Virus record (IMG/VR): IMGVR_UViG_3300046792_000178
Span: 1 to 25,217 of that record
Direction: 5' to 3' (one strand)
Length of the DNA stretch: 25,217 nt
Source: a virus
Within the stretch, counting starts at the first letter, position 1; each line of letters opens with the position of its first letter. The notes below the pieces were generated by a model, which had not been told where the DNA came from, made no database searches, and was given only the letters and a program-made list of their open reading frames with translations. Below are positions 15,820 through 22,120 of the stretch, one piece after another. Both the position numbers and the translations under genes were made by a program.

Positions 15820-16192
15820 CGTCGAGGCGTGCCGGAAGTGGCGAGAGGCGAACCGGGAATCCGCCCGCGCCTCCTGTCGTCGTTGGGTTGCTCGGAATCC
15901 AGACAAGCATCGCAATTACTACATGCTCTGGAAGTTCGGCATCACGATCGAACAGAAGCGCGCGATGATCGTCGGCCAGGGTGGTCGGTGTGCGGCCTGC
16001 GGCCAGGACATTCTACGCCTGCCAACGCGAGAACAGCATCTCGACCACGATCACCGCAAGAAGAAGGGCGACCCCGGCTTCATCCGAGGTGTGGTCTGCA
16101 AAGGCTGCAACACGGCCATCGGCTTCGCGAAAGAGGATCCAGACCGGCTAGTGCGTATAGCGCACTACCTTCGGAGGCACTCCGATTTTTGA
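15812..16192 (+). CDS. Endonuclease VII-type HNH nuclease (copy 2)
   Basis: This 126-residue protein is a second member of the endonuclease VII family. Zinc pairs are C60/C63 and C96/C99, the catalytic motif is DHDH at 78-81, and CNTAIGFAKEDP follows. The N-terminal 40 residues are basic. Compared with the copy at 2073-2384 it keeps a shared [RK]xKFGI/KYGM segment before the domain and all metal ligands. It has a longer loop between DHDH and the second Cys pair (KKKGDPGFIRG). I chose ATG 15812 because it overlaps the previous stop; GTG 15791 is an alternative. Its end lies inside a short acidic frame, which suggests it was inserted at that gene's 5' end. Confidence 0.85.
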   Translation: MGNVEACRKWREANRESARASCRRWVARNPDKHRNYYMLWKFGITIEQKRAMIVGQGGRCAACGQDILRLPTREQHLDHDHRKKKGDPGFIRGVVCKGCNTAIGFAKEDPDRLVRIAHYLRRHSDF

Positions 16193-16289
16193 TTGGTTGG
16201 ACGAGTGGGAAGAGGGCGACGACGGCGACGAGTTCGAGCCGGACGTGTGCGACATCGAGATGGGCTGGGAGCCCTTCTCCGACAGCTAA
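16185..16289 (+). CDS. Short acidic reading frame, uncertain start
   Basis: A frame with no ATG encodes FDWLDEWEEGDDGDEFEPD and ends MGWEPFSDS at TAA 16287-16289. It is about 34 residues long with around 15 acidic side chains. The only good ribosome binding site, GGAGG at 16173-16177, stands seven bases before an ATT at 16185; TTG 16197 is the other candidate. Either the gene uses a rare start, or it lost its 5' end when the HNH gene was inserted. Acidic micro-proteins of this kind occur in phages, sometimes as nucleic acid mimics, but that is not shown here. Its stop overlaps the converging terminase gene. Confidence 0.4.
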   Translation: MFDWLDEWEEGDDGDEFEPDVCDIEMGWEPFSDS

Positions 16290-17728
16290 CGCTGGAAGAG
16301 TCCCGTGCCCCCCAGGGTGCCGCCGAACTGCGGGCGCGCCCCGGAAGACTCCCCGACCTTGGTGACGCGCCCCTGGCCCATCACGTCGCTGTAGAACGCC
16401 ATGATGAGGGCATCCCCCCGGTCCGGGGAGCCCATGCCGGTCCGCTGGGCGAACGCCTGCTTGTTCTCCAGGCGCAGACGCCCCCGGGCGTCCAGGTCGT
16501 AGGCCCGGGACACCAGTTGGCCGATCAGATGGTCGTCATCGGGAAGACTGATGGTCCCGGCCTTCAGCCGGCGCGCCAGGGTGAACAGCGCCTCGGTCGC
16601 CTTGTTGGCGTACTCGCGCGAGTCGCACGCGGTCCCGCCGAAGTTGAACGGGATGTAGCGCACCTTGGCTTCGTCGAGGATGTGGCGCACGCCCGCGCCC
16701 ATGCCGCCCACGTCGAAGACGTAGGTGCAGTCCTCGTTCTTCCAGCACGCGAGGTGCTGCATGCGGATCGCGTAGCGCATGACCTGCGCGGGGTCCGTGT
16801 TGCGGAACGTCTTCTCTTCGACGATCGCCATGCCGTGCCGGCGGTAGATCACGCTCTCGTCCGAGCCGAACGCCGCGAGGTCGATGCCGAACGACTTGAG
16901 GCCCGGCGCCGCCAGAATCGACGGACCCTTCGGCCGCTTGCACGCCTGCTCCAGCAGGTTCAGGTCGAATGGCGACTTGGCGTTCATGTTCGGGAACTCG
17001 CCGAGCACGCGAGTCCGGTACACGTCGCTGTCGCGGCCGTACTGCTCCTCCAGGCGCTTGTTGCGCGCCGGATCGACGATATGGGGGTACTGCTCGGCAA
17101 CCTTCTCGGCGTTGAAGACGTGGCACTTCCACAAGCCGCGCTTCGCCGTGAAGCAGCGGTGGAAGGCCGTCTTGGTCGCGGTCGGGTTGCCGATCGCCAT
17201 GAAGAGGCAGTCTTCGTTCGACAGCGTGCCCTCGGCCGTCACGAAGATTTCGTCGGAGATGCCCTGCGCCTCGTCGAAGATGAAGGTCAGGCCCTTCTCG
17301 TGGTAGCCCGAGATGTTCGCCGACTTGGTCGCGGTGGCGATCTTCACTTCCCAGTCGCGGGTCTGTCCGAAGACGATGCGCGACTTGGTGACGTTGACGA
17401 ACCGCTTGAGATACGGATGCGCCTTGTCGAGATGGCGCGCGCACTCCGCGAGGAATTGGTCACGGCACTGCCGCACTGACGGCGACGACAGAACCGTCAT
17501 CGCCTTGTAGCCTCGGAGCGAGCGCCACATCGCGATGACTGCGGTGATCGCCGTCTTGCCCGGGCCTTGGCCGGATCGAATGGCGATGTGCGTGACGCCG
17601 GCCTGCACGTCCTTCAGGACTTCCATCTGGTAGTCCGTCGGCACGAAGTTGAGGCACTGGCAGAAGTAGAAGATGTCCGTGCGGATCCGCGCGTACATCT
17701 CCTCCCAGGTTTCAGTCTGGGTGGGCAT
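16286..17728 (-). CDS. terL: Terminase large subunit
   Basis: This 480-residue protein is the packaging motor: an ATPase that drives DNA into the prohead and a nuclease that cuts the concatemer. The ATPase motifs are Walker A SGQGPGKT (52-59), Walker B FIFDEA (149-154, with D152 and E153) and coupling motif AIGNPT (178-183). The RNase H-like nuclease domain has acidic positions D283 (GIDLA), D339 (VFDVGG) and D436 or D439 (SPDRGDA). Length is normal for the family. The ATG at 17728 lies 17 bases inside the preceding gene, so translation is probably coupled. It is the last gene of the minus-strand series and meets the plus-strand genes head-on, an unusual orientation relative to the tail genes. 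Confidence 0.95.
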   Translation of the reverse strand: MPTQTETWEEMYARIRTDIFYFCQCLNFVPTDYQMEVLKDVQAGVTHIAIRSGQGPGKTAITAVIAMWRSLRGYKAMTVLSSPSVRQCRDQFLAECARHLDKAHPYLKRFVNVTKSRIVFGQTRDWEVKIATATKSANISGYHEKGLTFIFDEAQGISDEIFVTAEGTLSNEDCLFMAIGNPTATKTAFHRCFTAKRGLWKCHVFNAEKVAEQYPHIVDPARNKRLEEQYGRDSDVYRTRVLGEFPNMNAKSPFDLNLLEQACKRPKGPSILAAPGLKSFGIDLAAFGSDESVIYRRHGMAIVEEKTFRNTDPAQVMRYAIRMQHLACWKNEDCTYVFDVGGMGAGVRHILDEAKVRYIPFNFGGTACDSREYANKATEALFTLARRLKAGTISLPDDDHLIGQLVSRAYDLDARGRLRLENKQAFAQRTGMGSPDRGDALIMAFYSDVMGQGRVTKVGESSGARPQFGGTLGGTGLFQR

Positions 17729-18254
17729 ACGTCACGACCAGCGCCTTGGCCGGCGCGGCGTAGAGCGCCAGCATCTCTCGCGACAGCGCGCCCGGGATGC
17801 CGTCGAAGTCGCTGATAATCAGCAGCGAGTTGCGACCGGGGGGAATCAAGGGTCGGCACTTGTCCTTGCCGCCGGCAATCCACCAGCGGAGTCCGCCTCG
17901 GCCGAGGAAGCGGGTCAGGACCGCGTTCTGGTTCACGGCGATCTCGCGTTGCACGCCGGTCGTCCCGCCCTTGAGGACGGTCGTCAGGTCCGTCAGCCAG
18001 TTCACGCGCGACTGACCGTAGGGGACCGCGATCACGACATCCTCTTCCGGCTCGGCGAGGAGGTGCCAGAGCGCGGCGGCGATCTCGATGCGGCGCGCCT
18101 CGGGCGACTTGAAGTGCGTCTTCGAGACGCCGACGTGGTGGCCGGCGGCGAGTTGGCGCAGTGCGACCTTGGACCGGACCAACAGCTTCATCCCGAGCGC
18201 GAGTTCGGCGAACTGCGCGGGCGACGTGGCGGGTTCGGTTGCCACGGCGGTCAC
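17712..18254 (-). CDS. Unknown protein resembling a terminase ATPase domain
   Basis: This 180-residue protein has no family I can name with certainty. Its order of elements follows that of the ATPase half of the adjacent large terminase. A glycine-containing AGHHVGVSKT (37-46) stands where Walker A would be, then an AALWHLL helix, a DVVIAVPYGQSRVNW strand and helix, a second strand region, LLIISDFDGIPG (144-155) where Walker B would be, and a final VVTYAHPD where terminases have GNPT. The P-loop glycines are imperfect and the usual Glu after Walker B Asp is absent, so it may bind but not hydrolyse nucleotide. A helix-turn-helix at 31-55 is an alternative reading. The GTG at 18254 overlaps the previous stop. 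A packaging role is suggested by the 17-base overlap with terL. Confidence 0.6.
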   Translation of the reverse strand: MTAVATEPATSPAQFAELALGMKLLVRSKVALRQLAAGHHVGVSKTHFKSPEARRIEIAAALWHLLAEPEEDVVIAVPYGQSRVNWLTDLTTVLKGGTTGVQREIAVNQNAVLTRFLGRGGLRWWIAGGKDKCRPLIPPGRNSLLIISDFDGIPGALSREMLALYAAPAKALVVTYAHPD

Positions 18255-18508
18255 TTTCGCAGGCCGATGAACGCCGCTGCGAGCCCGAGGATGGTCGCGA
18301 TGCCGCTGCCGATCGAGACGAGCAGCTTGTACTTCGTCTCGACGCGGTCCACGCGGACGCGCAGGCCGGGCGTGTCGCCCTCGCCTACGATCTCGCGGTG
18401 TACTTCCCGCAACCACTTGTCGCGCATGGCGTCGCGCTCGCGGTCGTTCTTGCGCTCGATCTCCAGTGCCAGGACGCGCGACGGGAGGTCGTTCTTCTTG
18501 GGGCTCAT
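18251..18508 (-). CDS. Small membrane protein, holin- or XhlA-like topology
   Basis: This 85-residue protein has a charged helical N-terminal region (LEIERKNDRERDAMRDKW), a predicted coiled coil (VRVDRVETKYK), then one transmembrane helix at about 62-82 (LLVSIGSGIATILGLAAAFIGL), ending in LRK. A soluble coiled coil followed by one C-terminal membrane helix is the topology of XhlA-type lysis proteins and some holin partners. No endolysin gene is visible next to it, so lysis is only a possibility. The ATG at 18508 overlaps the preceding stop as ATGA. Confidence 0.65.
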   Translation of the reverse strand: MSPKKNDLPSRVLALEIERKNDRERDAMRDKWLREVHREIVGEGDTPGLRVRVDRVETKYKLLVSIGSGIATILGLAAAFIGLRK

Positions 18509-19419
18509 GGGGCTGGCTCGACGGGTGGTTCCAGCAGCAGACGTTCCGGCGCAGGCGCGATCGACGCGCGCTTGACCGACCGAACCATCTCCGCAACGTC
18601 TTCGTCCTGCTGGTCGCCGCTGCTGATGAGTCCCTGGATCGAAGCCATGAGGCGCAGCAGGGCCGCCTCCGCTGGGACCTTGCCGTCGTCTCGCGCGCGC
18701 TCCAGGGCTTCCTGGAGGCGCATCATCATCAGGCCCTTGTCCGCCTCGGGGTCGGACATCGTGAGTCGCTTCGCCGACCGCTTGGCGAGGCCGATCAAGG
18801 TCGTGGCCTCGGCCTCGCCGTATCCCTCTTGCGTCAGTGTCGCACGAGCATCCAGTTCGGTTCGCGCGAGGAGAAGGCGCAGGACGCGGGCGGCTTCGAT
18901 GTTCTCGAAGTCGGTGAAGTCGCTGGGCATCGGCCACGACAGCAAGGCCAGCGACGGATCGGTCAGGAGGACGAAGGCGGTATCGTCTTCGGCTCGGGCT
19001 CGAAGGCCGAGGCGCTTGCCGACCGTGTCGGCGATGGCGCAGAACTGCTCGACGACCTCGCCGGAAGGCGGCGGGTCGGAGGCGGTGGGAAGCAGCGCGA
19101 TCGGCTGCCGGGAGATGCCGATGACGAGGGAGTCACGCACATCGACGTGCTTCGTCGGGAAGACCTGCCAGGGCTCGGTCCAGCCGGGGTCGGCCGAAGT
19201 GGCGTCGGCGAGGAACTCGTTCCCGCGCAACATCCCGCGCAGTCGAGCGATCTCGCGCACGAGCCGCCAACCGACGCGGCGACGGGCGGCGAACGTGCCG
19301 TCAAGCTGTTCCTCGGGGGACAGGAAGGCGCGCCGCCAGAAAACGACAAGGTCGTCCGCCGTGAAGAGGCGGCCGGCGGGTTCGTCCCGGAAGGCAGCAG
19401 CAAGTCCCATACCAGACAT
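18505..19419 (-). CDS. Unknown protein, candidate small terminase subunit
   Basis: This 304-residue protein is not recognised with certainty. The N-terminal two thirds contain helical segments (TADDLVVFWRRAFLSPEEQL) and strands around WQVFPTKHVDVRDSLVIGI. The C-terminal third, from about residue 185, is helical: ARATLTQEGYGEAEATTLI, then GLAKRSAKRLTMSDPEADKG and a long amphipathic helix, ending in an acidic and Pro-rich tail. A helix-turn-helix-like segment followed by a coiled coil would suit a small terminase, and the gene stands two places upstream of terL. Start choice is uncertain: ATG 19419 and ATG 19410 both lack a clear ribosome binding site. At 304 residues it would be long for a small terminase. 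Confidence 0.4.
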   Translation of the reverse strand: MSGMGLAAAFRDEPAGRLFTADDLVVFWRRAFLSPEEQLDGTFAARRRVGWRLVREIARLRGMLRGNEFLADATSADPGWTEPWQVFPTKHVDVRDSLVIGISRQPIALLPTASDPPPSGEVVEQFCAIADTVGKRLGLRARAEDDTAFVLLTDPSLALLSWPMPSDFTDFENIEAARVLRLLLARTELDARATLTQEGYGEAEATTLIGLAKRSAKRLTMSDPEADKGLMMMRLQEALERARDDGKVPAEAALLRLMASIQGLISSGDQQDEDVAEMVRSVKRASIAPAPERLLLEPPVEPAP

Positions 19420-19443
19420 TGTAGCCCGGACGGGGCGGGGGCG

Positions 19444-19593
19444 CTAGTGGCCCAGGAGCATCCGGGCGACCCAGGCGATACCCGCGCCGGCCGCGATGCC
19501 GAGCAGGACGAACTCGAACACGTCAAGGCCCGGGCGGCGGCGGTAGACTCGGTGCTCCGGCGGCTGGTTCCGTTGCGGCTTTGAAGGCGACAT
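19444..19593 (-). CDS. Small single-pass membrane protein
   Basis: This 49-residue protein has a polar, basic N-terminus (SPSKPQRNQPPEHRVYRRR) and one transmembrane helix (about 28-47, FEFVLLGIAAGAGIAWVARMLLG). The positive flank predicts that the N-terminus stays in the cytoplasm. I chose ATG 19593 over ATG 19626 because AAAGGA stands seven bases upstream. Its first 71 bases overlap the end of the zinc-ribbon gene in another frame. Function unknown; size would fit a holin-like or superinfection-type membrane protein. Confidence 0.6.
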   Translation of the reverse strand: MSPSKPQRNQPPEHRVYRRRPGLDVFEFVLLGIAAGAGIAWVARMLLGH

Positions 19594-19720
19594 AGAGAGA
19601 TCCTTTCCCGTCAGTGACTCGACCACACTTCCGACAGAACACGGCGACGCCGTTCTCGGTCATCACGCCGAAGTCCATGTAGCCGCAGGGGCAGACGTAG
19701 CCGCCAGGATCGACGCTCAT
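19523..19720 (-). CDS. Small zinc-ribbon protein with proline-rich tail
   Basis: This 65-residue protein has CPC (C10, C12) and CRKC (C29, C32), likely one zinc site, with a two-stranded segment (FGVMTENGVAVF) between them. The tail is Pro/Ala-rich (AAGAPSLPPPPGP) and is encoded in the region shared with the membrane protein gene at 19593. The ATG at 19720 overlaps the previous stop as ATGA. The zinc ribbon and the coupled start support coding; the role is unknown. Confidence 0.65.
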   Translation of the reverse strand: MSVDPGGYVCPCGYMDFGVMTENGVAVFCRKCGRVTDGKGSLYVAFKAATEPAAGAPSLPPPPGP

Positions 19721-20277
19721 CGCCGGCCCGCCGTGCAGCCGGCCGCGCGGCACGGGCCGCCGAAGCCCTTGTGGAAGCCGGTGTCGAAGCAACCTTCGCA
19801 CTGGACGATCTGCTGCTTCAGCTTCTTGATGTCGTCGAGCGGCAGGGTTCGGTCGCCGTGCCAGTCCGCGCCGAAGTTGACCTTGCCGGTGAAGGGCGGC
19901 ATGTACATCGGGTAGGGCTGCGTCGCAGGACCGTAGGCTGCGGGGAGCGGCATGCCGGTGACGAGTGCGATGCCGTTGCGGGACACGTTGATGTCGCCGC
20001 CGTTGGGGATGACGGGGAAGCCGTTGTCCGATTCGAACAGCCACTCGTTGTTCTGGTCGATCTCGAACCGCTCCAGCGGCGGGCCGCTGACGTTCTTGAA
20101 GTACACGTCGGGCATGTCGATGCGGATGGTCGCGGAGGCGACATCGACGTAGTACCCGAGGCTGACCGGCCGGCTCGCGATGAACAGACCACCCGGGCCG
20201 ACGAGCACGCACTCGAAGGGCTGCGTGAAGTCGAACAGCCCGGCCACGAGCGAGGCTCTGTTGATCTCTTCCTTCAC
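19717..20277 (-). CDS. Unknown protein with C-terminal Cys cluster
   Basis: This 186-residue protein is not recognised. The first 145 residues are beta-rich (ECVLVGPGGLFIASRPV, YYVDVASATIRIDM, NEWLFESDNGFPVIP) with a Tyr/Pro-rich stretch near 115-128. A short helix (LDDIKKLKQQI) leads to C160, C163, C176 and C181 (CEGC, then GPCRAAGC), a probable zinc site of the CxxC..CxxxxC type. A beta domain plus a metal-bound tail could be a virion component or a host-interaction protein. The GTG at 20277 overlaps the previous stop as GTGA; the upstream part of this frame is Arg-rich and is not coding. Confidence 0.6.
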   Translation of the reverse strand: MKEEINRASLVAGLFDFTQPFECVLVGPGGLFIASRPVSLGYYVDVASATIRIDMPDVYFKNVSGPPLERFEIDQNNEWLFESDNGFPVIPNGGDINVSRNGIALVTGMPLPAAYGPATQPYPMYMPPFTGKVNFGADWHGDRTLPLDDIKKLKQQIVQCEGCFDTGFHKGFGGPCRAAGCTAGRR

Positions 20278-20693
20278 GGCTGGAGCCTCACGGGCGAGTT
20301 CCACTTCTCGCTGGTCTTGTTGAACTTGCGCGCGACGATGGTCGCGAGATCGAGGCCCATGCTCGCGCCGAGGAGATCGACGCAGATCATCGCGTCGGCC
20401 AGTTCGTCGGCGAAGTGATCGAAGAGACGGGCGTACTCCTGCTCGCTTGCGTAGGCCATCTGTCCCATCATGTGACGCGGCGACGTGCGGCTGAAGAATG
20501 ACCACGGCTGAATCCGCCGCATCTTCTTCAGGACGTTCAGCGCCTCGCCGACCTCACCCGCGAGGTTCACGGCCCATTCGGCCGGCGTTAGCACGTCGAT
20601 GTCTTCGCCCGGTCGCGTGCTTGTGCGTGCGAGGTTCGCAACGCGGAGCCGCGTGAGGAAGTCCGGGATGCCGTCCGTGAGGAGGTCGCTCAC
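20274..20693 (-). CDS. MazG-like nucleotide pyrophosphohydrolase
   Basis: This 139-residue protein resembles the all-alpha MazG/dUTPase-like NTP pyrophosphohydrolase superfamily. Those enzymes cut nucleoside triphosphates to monophosphates and pyrophosphate. The metal-binding motif appears as GEVGEA (E47, E50) and DELADA (E97, D100), followed by a helix with GLDLATIVARKFNKTSEKW, typical of the family's end. The gap between the two halves is 46 residues, longer than the common 12-28, because of an inserted segment (PWSFFSRTSPRHMMG). Phage MazG proteins may recycle nucleotides or lower alarmone levels; which applies here is unknown. The GTG at 20693 overlaps the preceding stop as GTGA. Confidence 0.78.
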   Translation of the reverse strand: MSDLLTDGIPDFLTRLRVANLARTSTRPGEDIDVLTPAEWAVNLAGEVGEALNVLKKMRRIQPWSFFSRTSPRHMMGQMAYASEQEYARLFDHFADELADAMICVDLLGASMGLDLATIVARKFNKTSEKWNSPVRLQP

Positions 20694-20905
20694 CGGAGCA
20701 CCAGTTCGCCCTTCGCGGGCGCGAGGGTGCTCGTGACGGCGGGCTCGACGGTCCACTGGCCGCCGACGGGCGCGGTGAGGAGGTAGCGGCCGGGCGACAG
20801 CCCGAAGCGCGCGCCGGCCTCGTTGGACGGGACGTGGAAGTAGAACTTGCGCGGCATCCCGGCCTTGATGGCCTTGTGCAGCGCGTATTCGAGGGCGTGG
20901 CGCAC
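20690..20905 (-). CDS. Small protein of unknown function
   Basis: This 71-residue protein opens with a helix (RHALEYALHKAIKAG) and continues as beta strands (RKFYFHVPSNEAGARFGL, RYLLTAPVGGQWTVEP). It ends LAPAKGELVLR. I chose GTG 20905 because CAGGAGT stands five bases upstream; a longer frame to 21040 is Ser/Arg-rich and lies inside the protease gene. It is the first gene after a 40-base gap that holds an RNA hairpin and a weak promoter candidate. No family is recognised. Confidence 0.6.
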   Translation of the reverse strand: MRHALEYALHKAIKAGMPRKFYFHVPSNEAGARFGLSPGRYLLTAPVGGQWTVEPAVTSTLAPAKGELVLR

Positions 20906-20912
20906 AGTGGAC

Positions 20913-20936
20913 TCCTGGGGTTTCGGTCGCCCAGGA
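20913..20936 (-). promoter_or_regulatory. Hairpin covering the ribosome binding site at 20905
   Basis: On the minus strand TCCTGGG and CCCAGGA form a seven-base-pair stem with a ten-base loop, CGACCGAAAC. The 3' arm includes the CAGGA of the ribosome binding site for the gene starting at 20905, so folding would hide it. This could tune translation or bind a protein; no T tract follows, so it is not a terminator. Confidence 0.35.
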
Positions 20937-20963
20937 TGATACTGCCTACTTCGTCGGAAGCAA
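20936..20963 (-). promoter_or_regulatory. Weak promoter candidate on the minus strand
   Basis: Read on the minus strand, TTGCTT (20963-20958) and TATCAT (20941-20936) stand 16 bases apart. The -10 matches five of six positions; the -35 only three. It overlaps the last codons of the protease gene and would drive the genes from 20905 down to terL. Confidence 0.2.
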
Positions 20964-21734
20964 CCAGTAGGGAGGATCGAGGTGAAGGACTTTCTCGATC
21001 CAATCGTGCGCGATCGGCGCCGACGCGACCACGATCCCATTCAGGCCGCCGGGCGCCCCGAAGCTGAGCGTTAGGACGCCGAGGACCTCTCCGTTGTCGT
21101 CGAGCACCGGCGAGCCGCTGTTGCCGGGGTTGCCGAAGATCGCGAGGGTGAGGATATCCGGCTCGGAATCGCCCTCGGAGTCCGAAGGGAAGTCGCGCGT
21201 GCGCGGGTCGCCGACGTAGCCTTGCGTGATCGCGGCCGGCTGAACCCACGGGAAGCCGACGAGCCACACATGCTCACCGGCGCGCGGCGCCTCCGGCCGG
21301 AACTTGACGGCGGGCATCTTGCGGTCGGTCCAGAACTCGACGATGCCGAGGTCGGCGACCGGATGCTTCCACCGAGCCTGCGCCTTCCCGAGCGACGCGC
21401 CATGCCAGTCGTAGCCGTCGAACGGGCCGTCCATGAGGCAGTGACCGGCGGTCAAGATCAGCGTGCGGTACTTGTCGGCCGGCGTGACGCCATCGAGCAC
21501 GCTCGGCTTCTCGGACGAGATCACGAAGCCGGAGCCGCCGTGCATCGTGGGCTCACCGAGTAGAACGACCGACTCCATCGTCTGCGTGAGCATCGGGTTG
21601 ATCGTCGGCAGCGCGCGCTCGGTCGTGCAGGAGGACGGAATGAGCATCGCAAAGAGCGTGACCCACAGAAAGGCGGCGGACGCGAGGGCGGTCCAGAAGG
21701 CGACGCTTTCACGACGGGTCGGGCGCTGAAGCAT
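20946..21734 (-). CDS. Membrane-anchored trypsin-like serine protease
   Basis: This 262-residue protein has the full chymotrypsin-fold triad. H98 lies in LTAGHC, D128 in VADLGIVEF, and S206 in GNPGNSGSPVLD. A basic N-terminus (RPTRRES) and a hydrophobic segment at 12-33 form a signal peptide or signal anchor, placing the protease domain outside the cytoplasm. C36 follows as PSSC, a poor lipoprotein box. An acidic loop (DFPSDSEGDSEPD, 181-193) stands near the active site. The ATG at 21734 has TAGGAG upstream. Such proteases are uncommon in tailed phages. The target could be a host periplasmic protein, another phage at the surface, or a virion protein. It lies between structural-type genes and the small genes leading to terL. 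Confidence 0.85.
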   Translation of the reverse strand: MLQRPTRRESVAFWTALASAAFLWVTLFAMLIPSSCTTERALPTINPMLTQTMESVVLLGEPTMHGGSGFVISSEKPSVLDGVTPADKYRTLILTAGHCLMDGPFDGYDWHGASLGKAQARWKHPVADLGIVEFWTDRKMPAVKFRPEAPRAGEHVWLVGFPWVQPAAITQGYVGDPRTRDFPSDSEGDSEPDILTLAIFGNPGNSGSPVLDDNGEVLGVLTLSFGAPGGLNGIVVASAPIAHDWIEKVLHLDPPYWLLPTK

Positions 21735-21760
21735 GGGAATCTCCTACCTGTCCTTGTAGC

Positions 21761-22120
21761 TCAGGACAGGTCGATCTTCAAGGTGTACTCGAACTCCCCT
21801 TCGGCCACGACGATGGCGCCGTTGACCCCGTCGTCGAGGCTCAGTTGCCAGTGGTAGAAGCCGAGGAGGCTCGCCGAGTCCGTCGAGGTGATCGTCGAAT
21901 CGACGATGCCGTCGGCGCCCTGCGTCATGTCCGAAGTCACGACAAGGACGTTGTCCTTGAAGTAGCCCATCTTGCCACGCACCGAGACGGCCAGTTTGCC
22001 GCTCATCGCGGCGACGTTCGCCGGCTGCTTGCCATTCTTGTCGAGCGACAGATCCTTCACGAGCACACGAATCGTGTGCTGGTCGCCCTGCACGAAGGTC
22101 TGCTTGGGGTTACGCTTCAT
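21761..22120 (-). CDS. Ig/BppU-like small structural protein
   Basis: This 119-residue protein is probably an all-beta virion component. It reads like N-terminal domains of BppU-type baseplate proteins and related phage proteins. The features are an opening QGDQHTIRVLVKDLSLDKNG, a charge-rich middle with a GIVDSTITSTDSASL segment, and a closing YHWQLSLDDGV then EGEFEYTLKIDL. Similar domains attach fibres or receptor-binding proteins. It overlaps the repeat-protein gene stop by four bases (ATGA), so the two are likely made together. Family assignment is by pattern only. Confidence 0.5.
   Translation of the reverse strand: MKRNPKQTFVQGDQHTIRVLVKDLSLDKNGKQPANVAAMSGKLAVSVRGKMGYFKDNVLVVTSDMTQGADGIVDSTITSTDSASLLGFYHWQLSLDDGVNGAIVVAEGEFEYTLKIDLS

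Noticed and set aside
16193-17479. 428-codon open frame on the plus strand opposite terL
   Set aside because: It mirrors terL, whose motifs are complete, and it is Arg/Val/Glu-rich noise with no family features.
21620-21640. Lipoprotein box in the protease (LIPSSC)
   Set aside because: Pro at the -3 position and Ser at -1 are poor for lipoprotein processing. A signal anchor or ordinary signal peptide is more likely.
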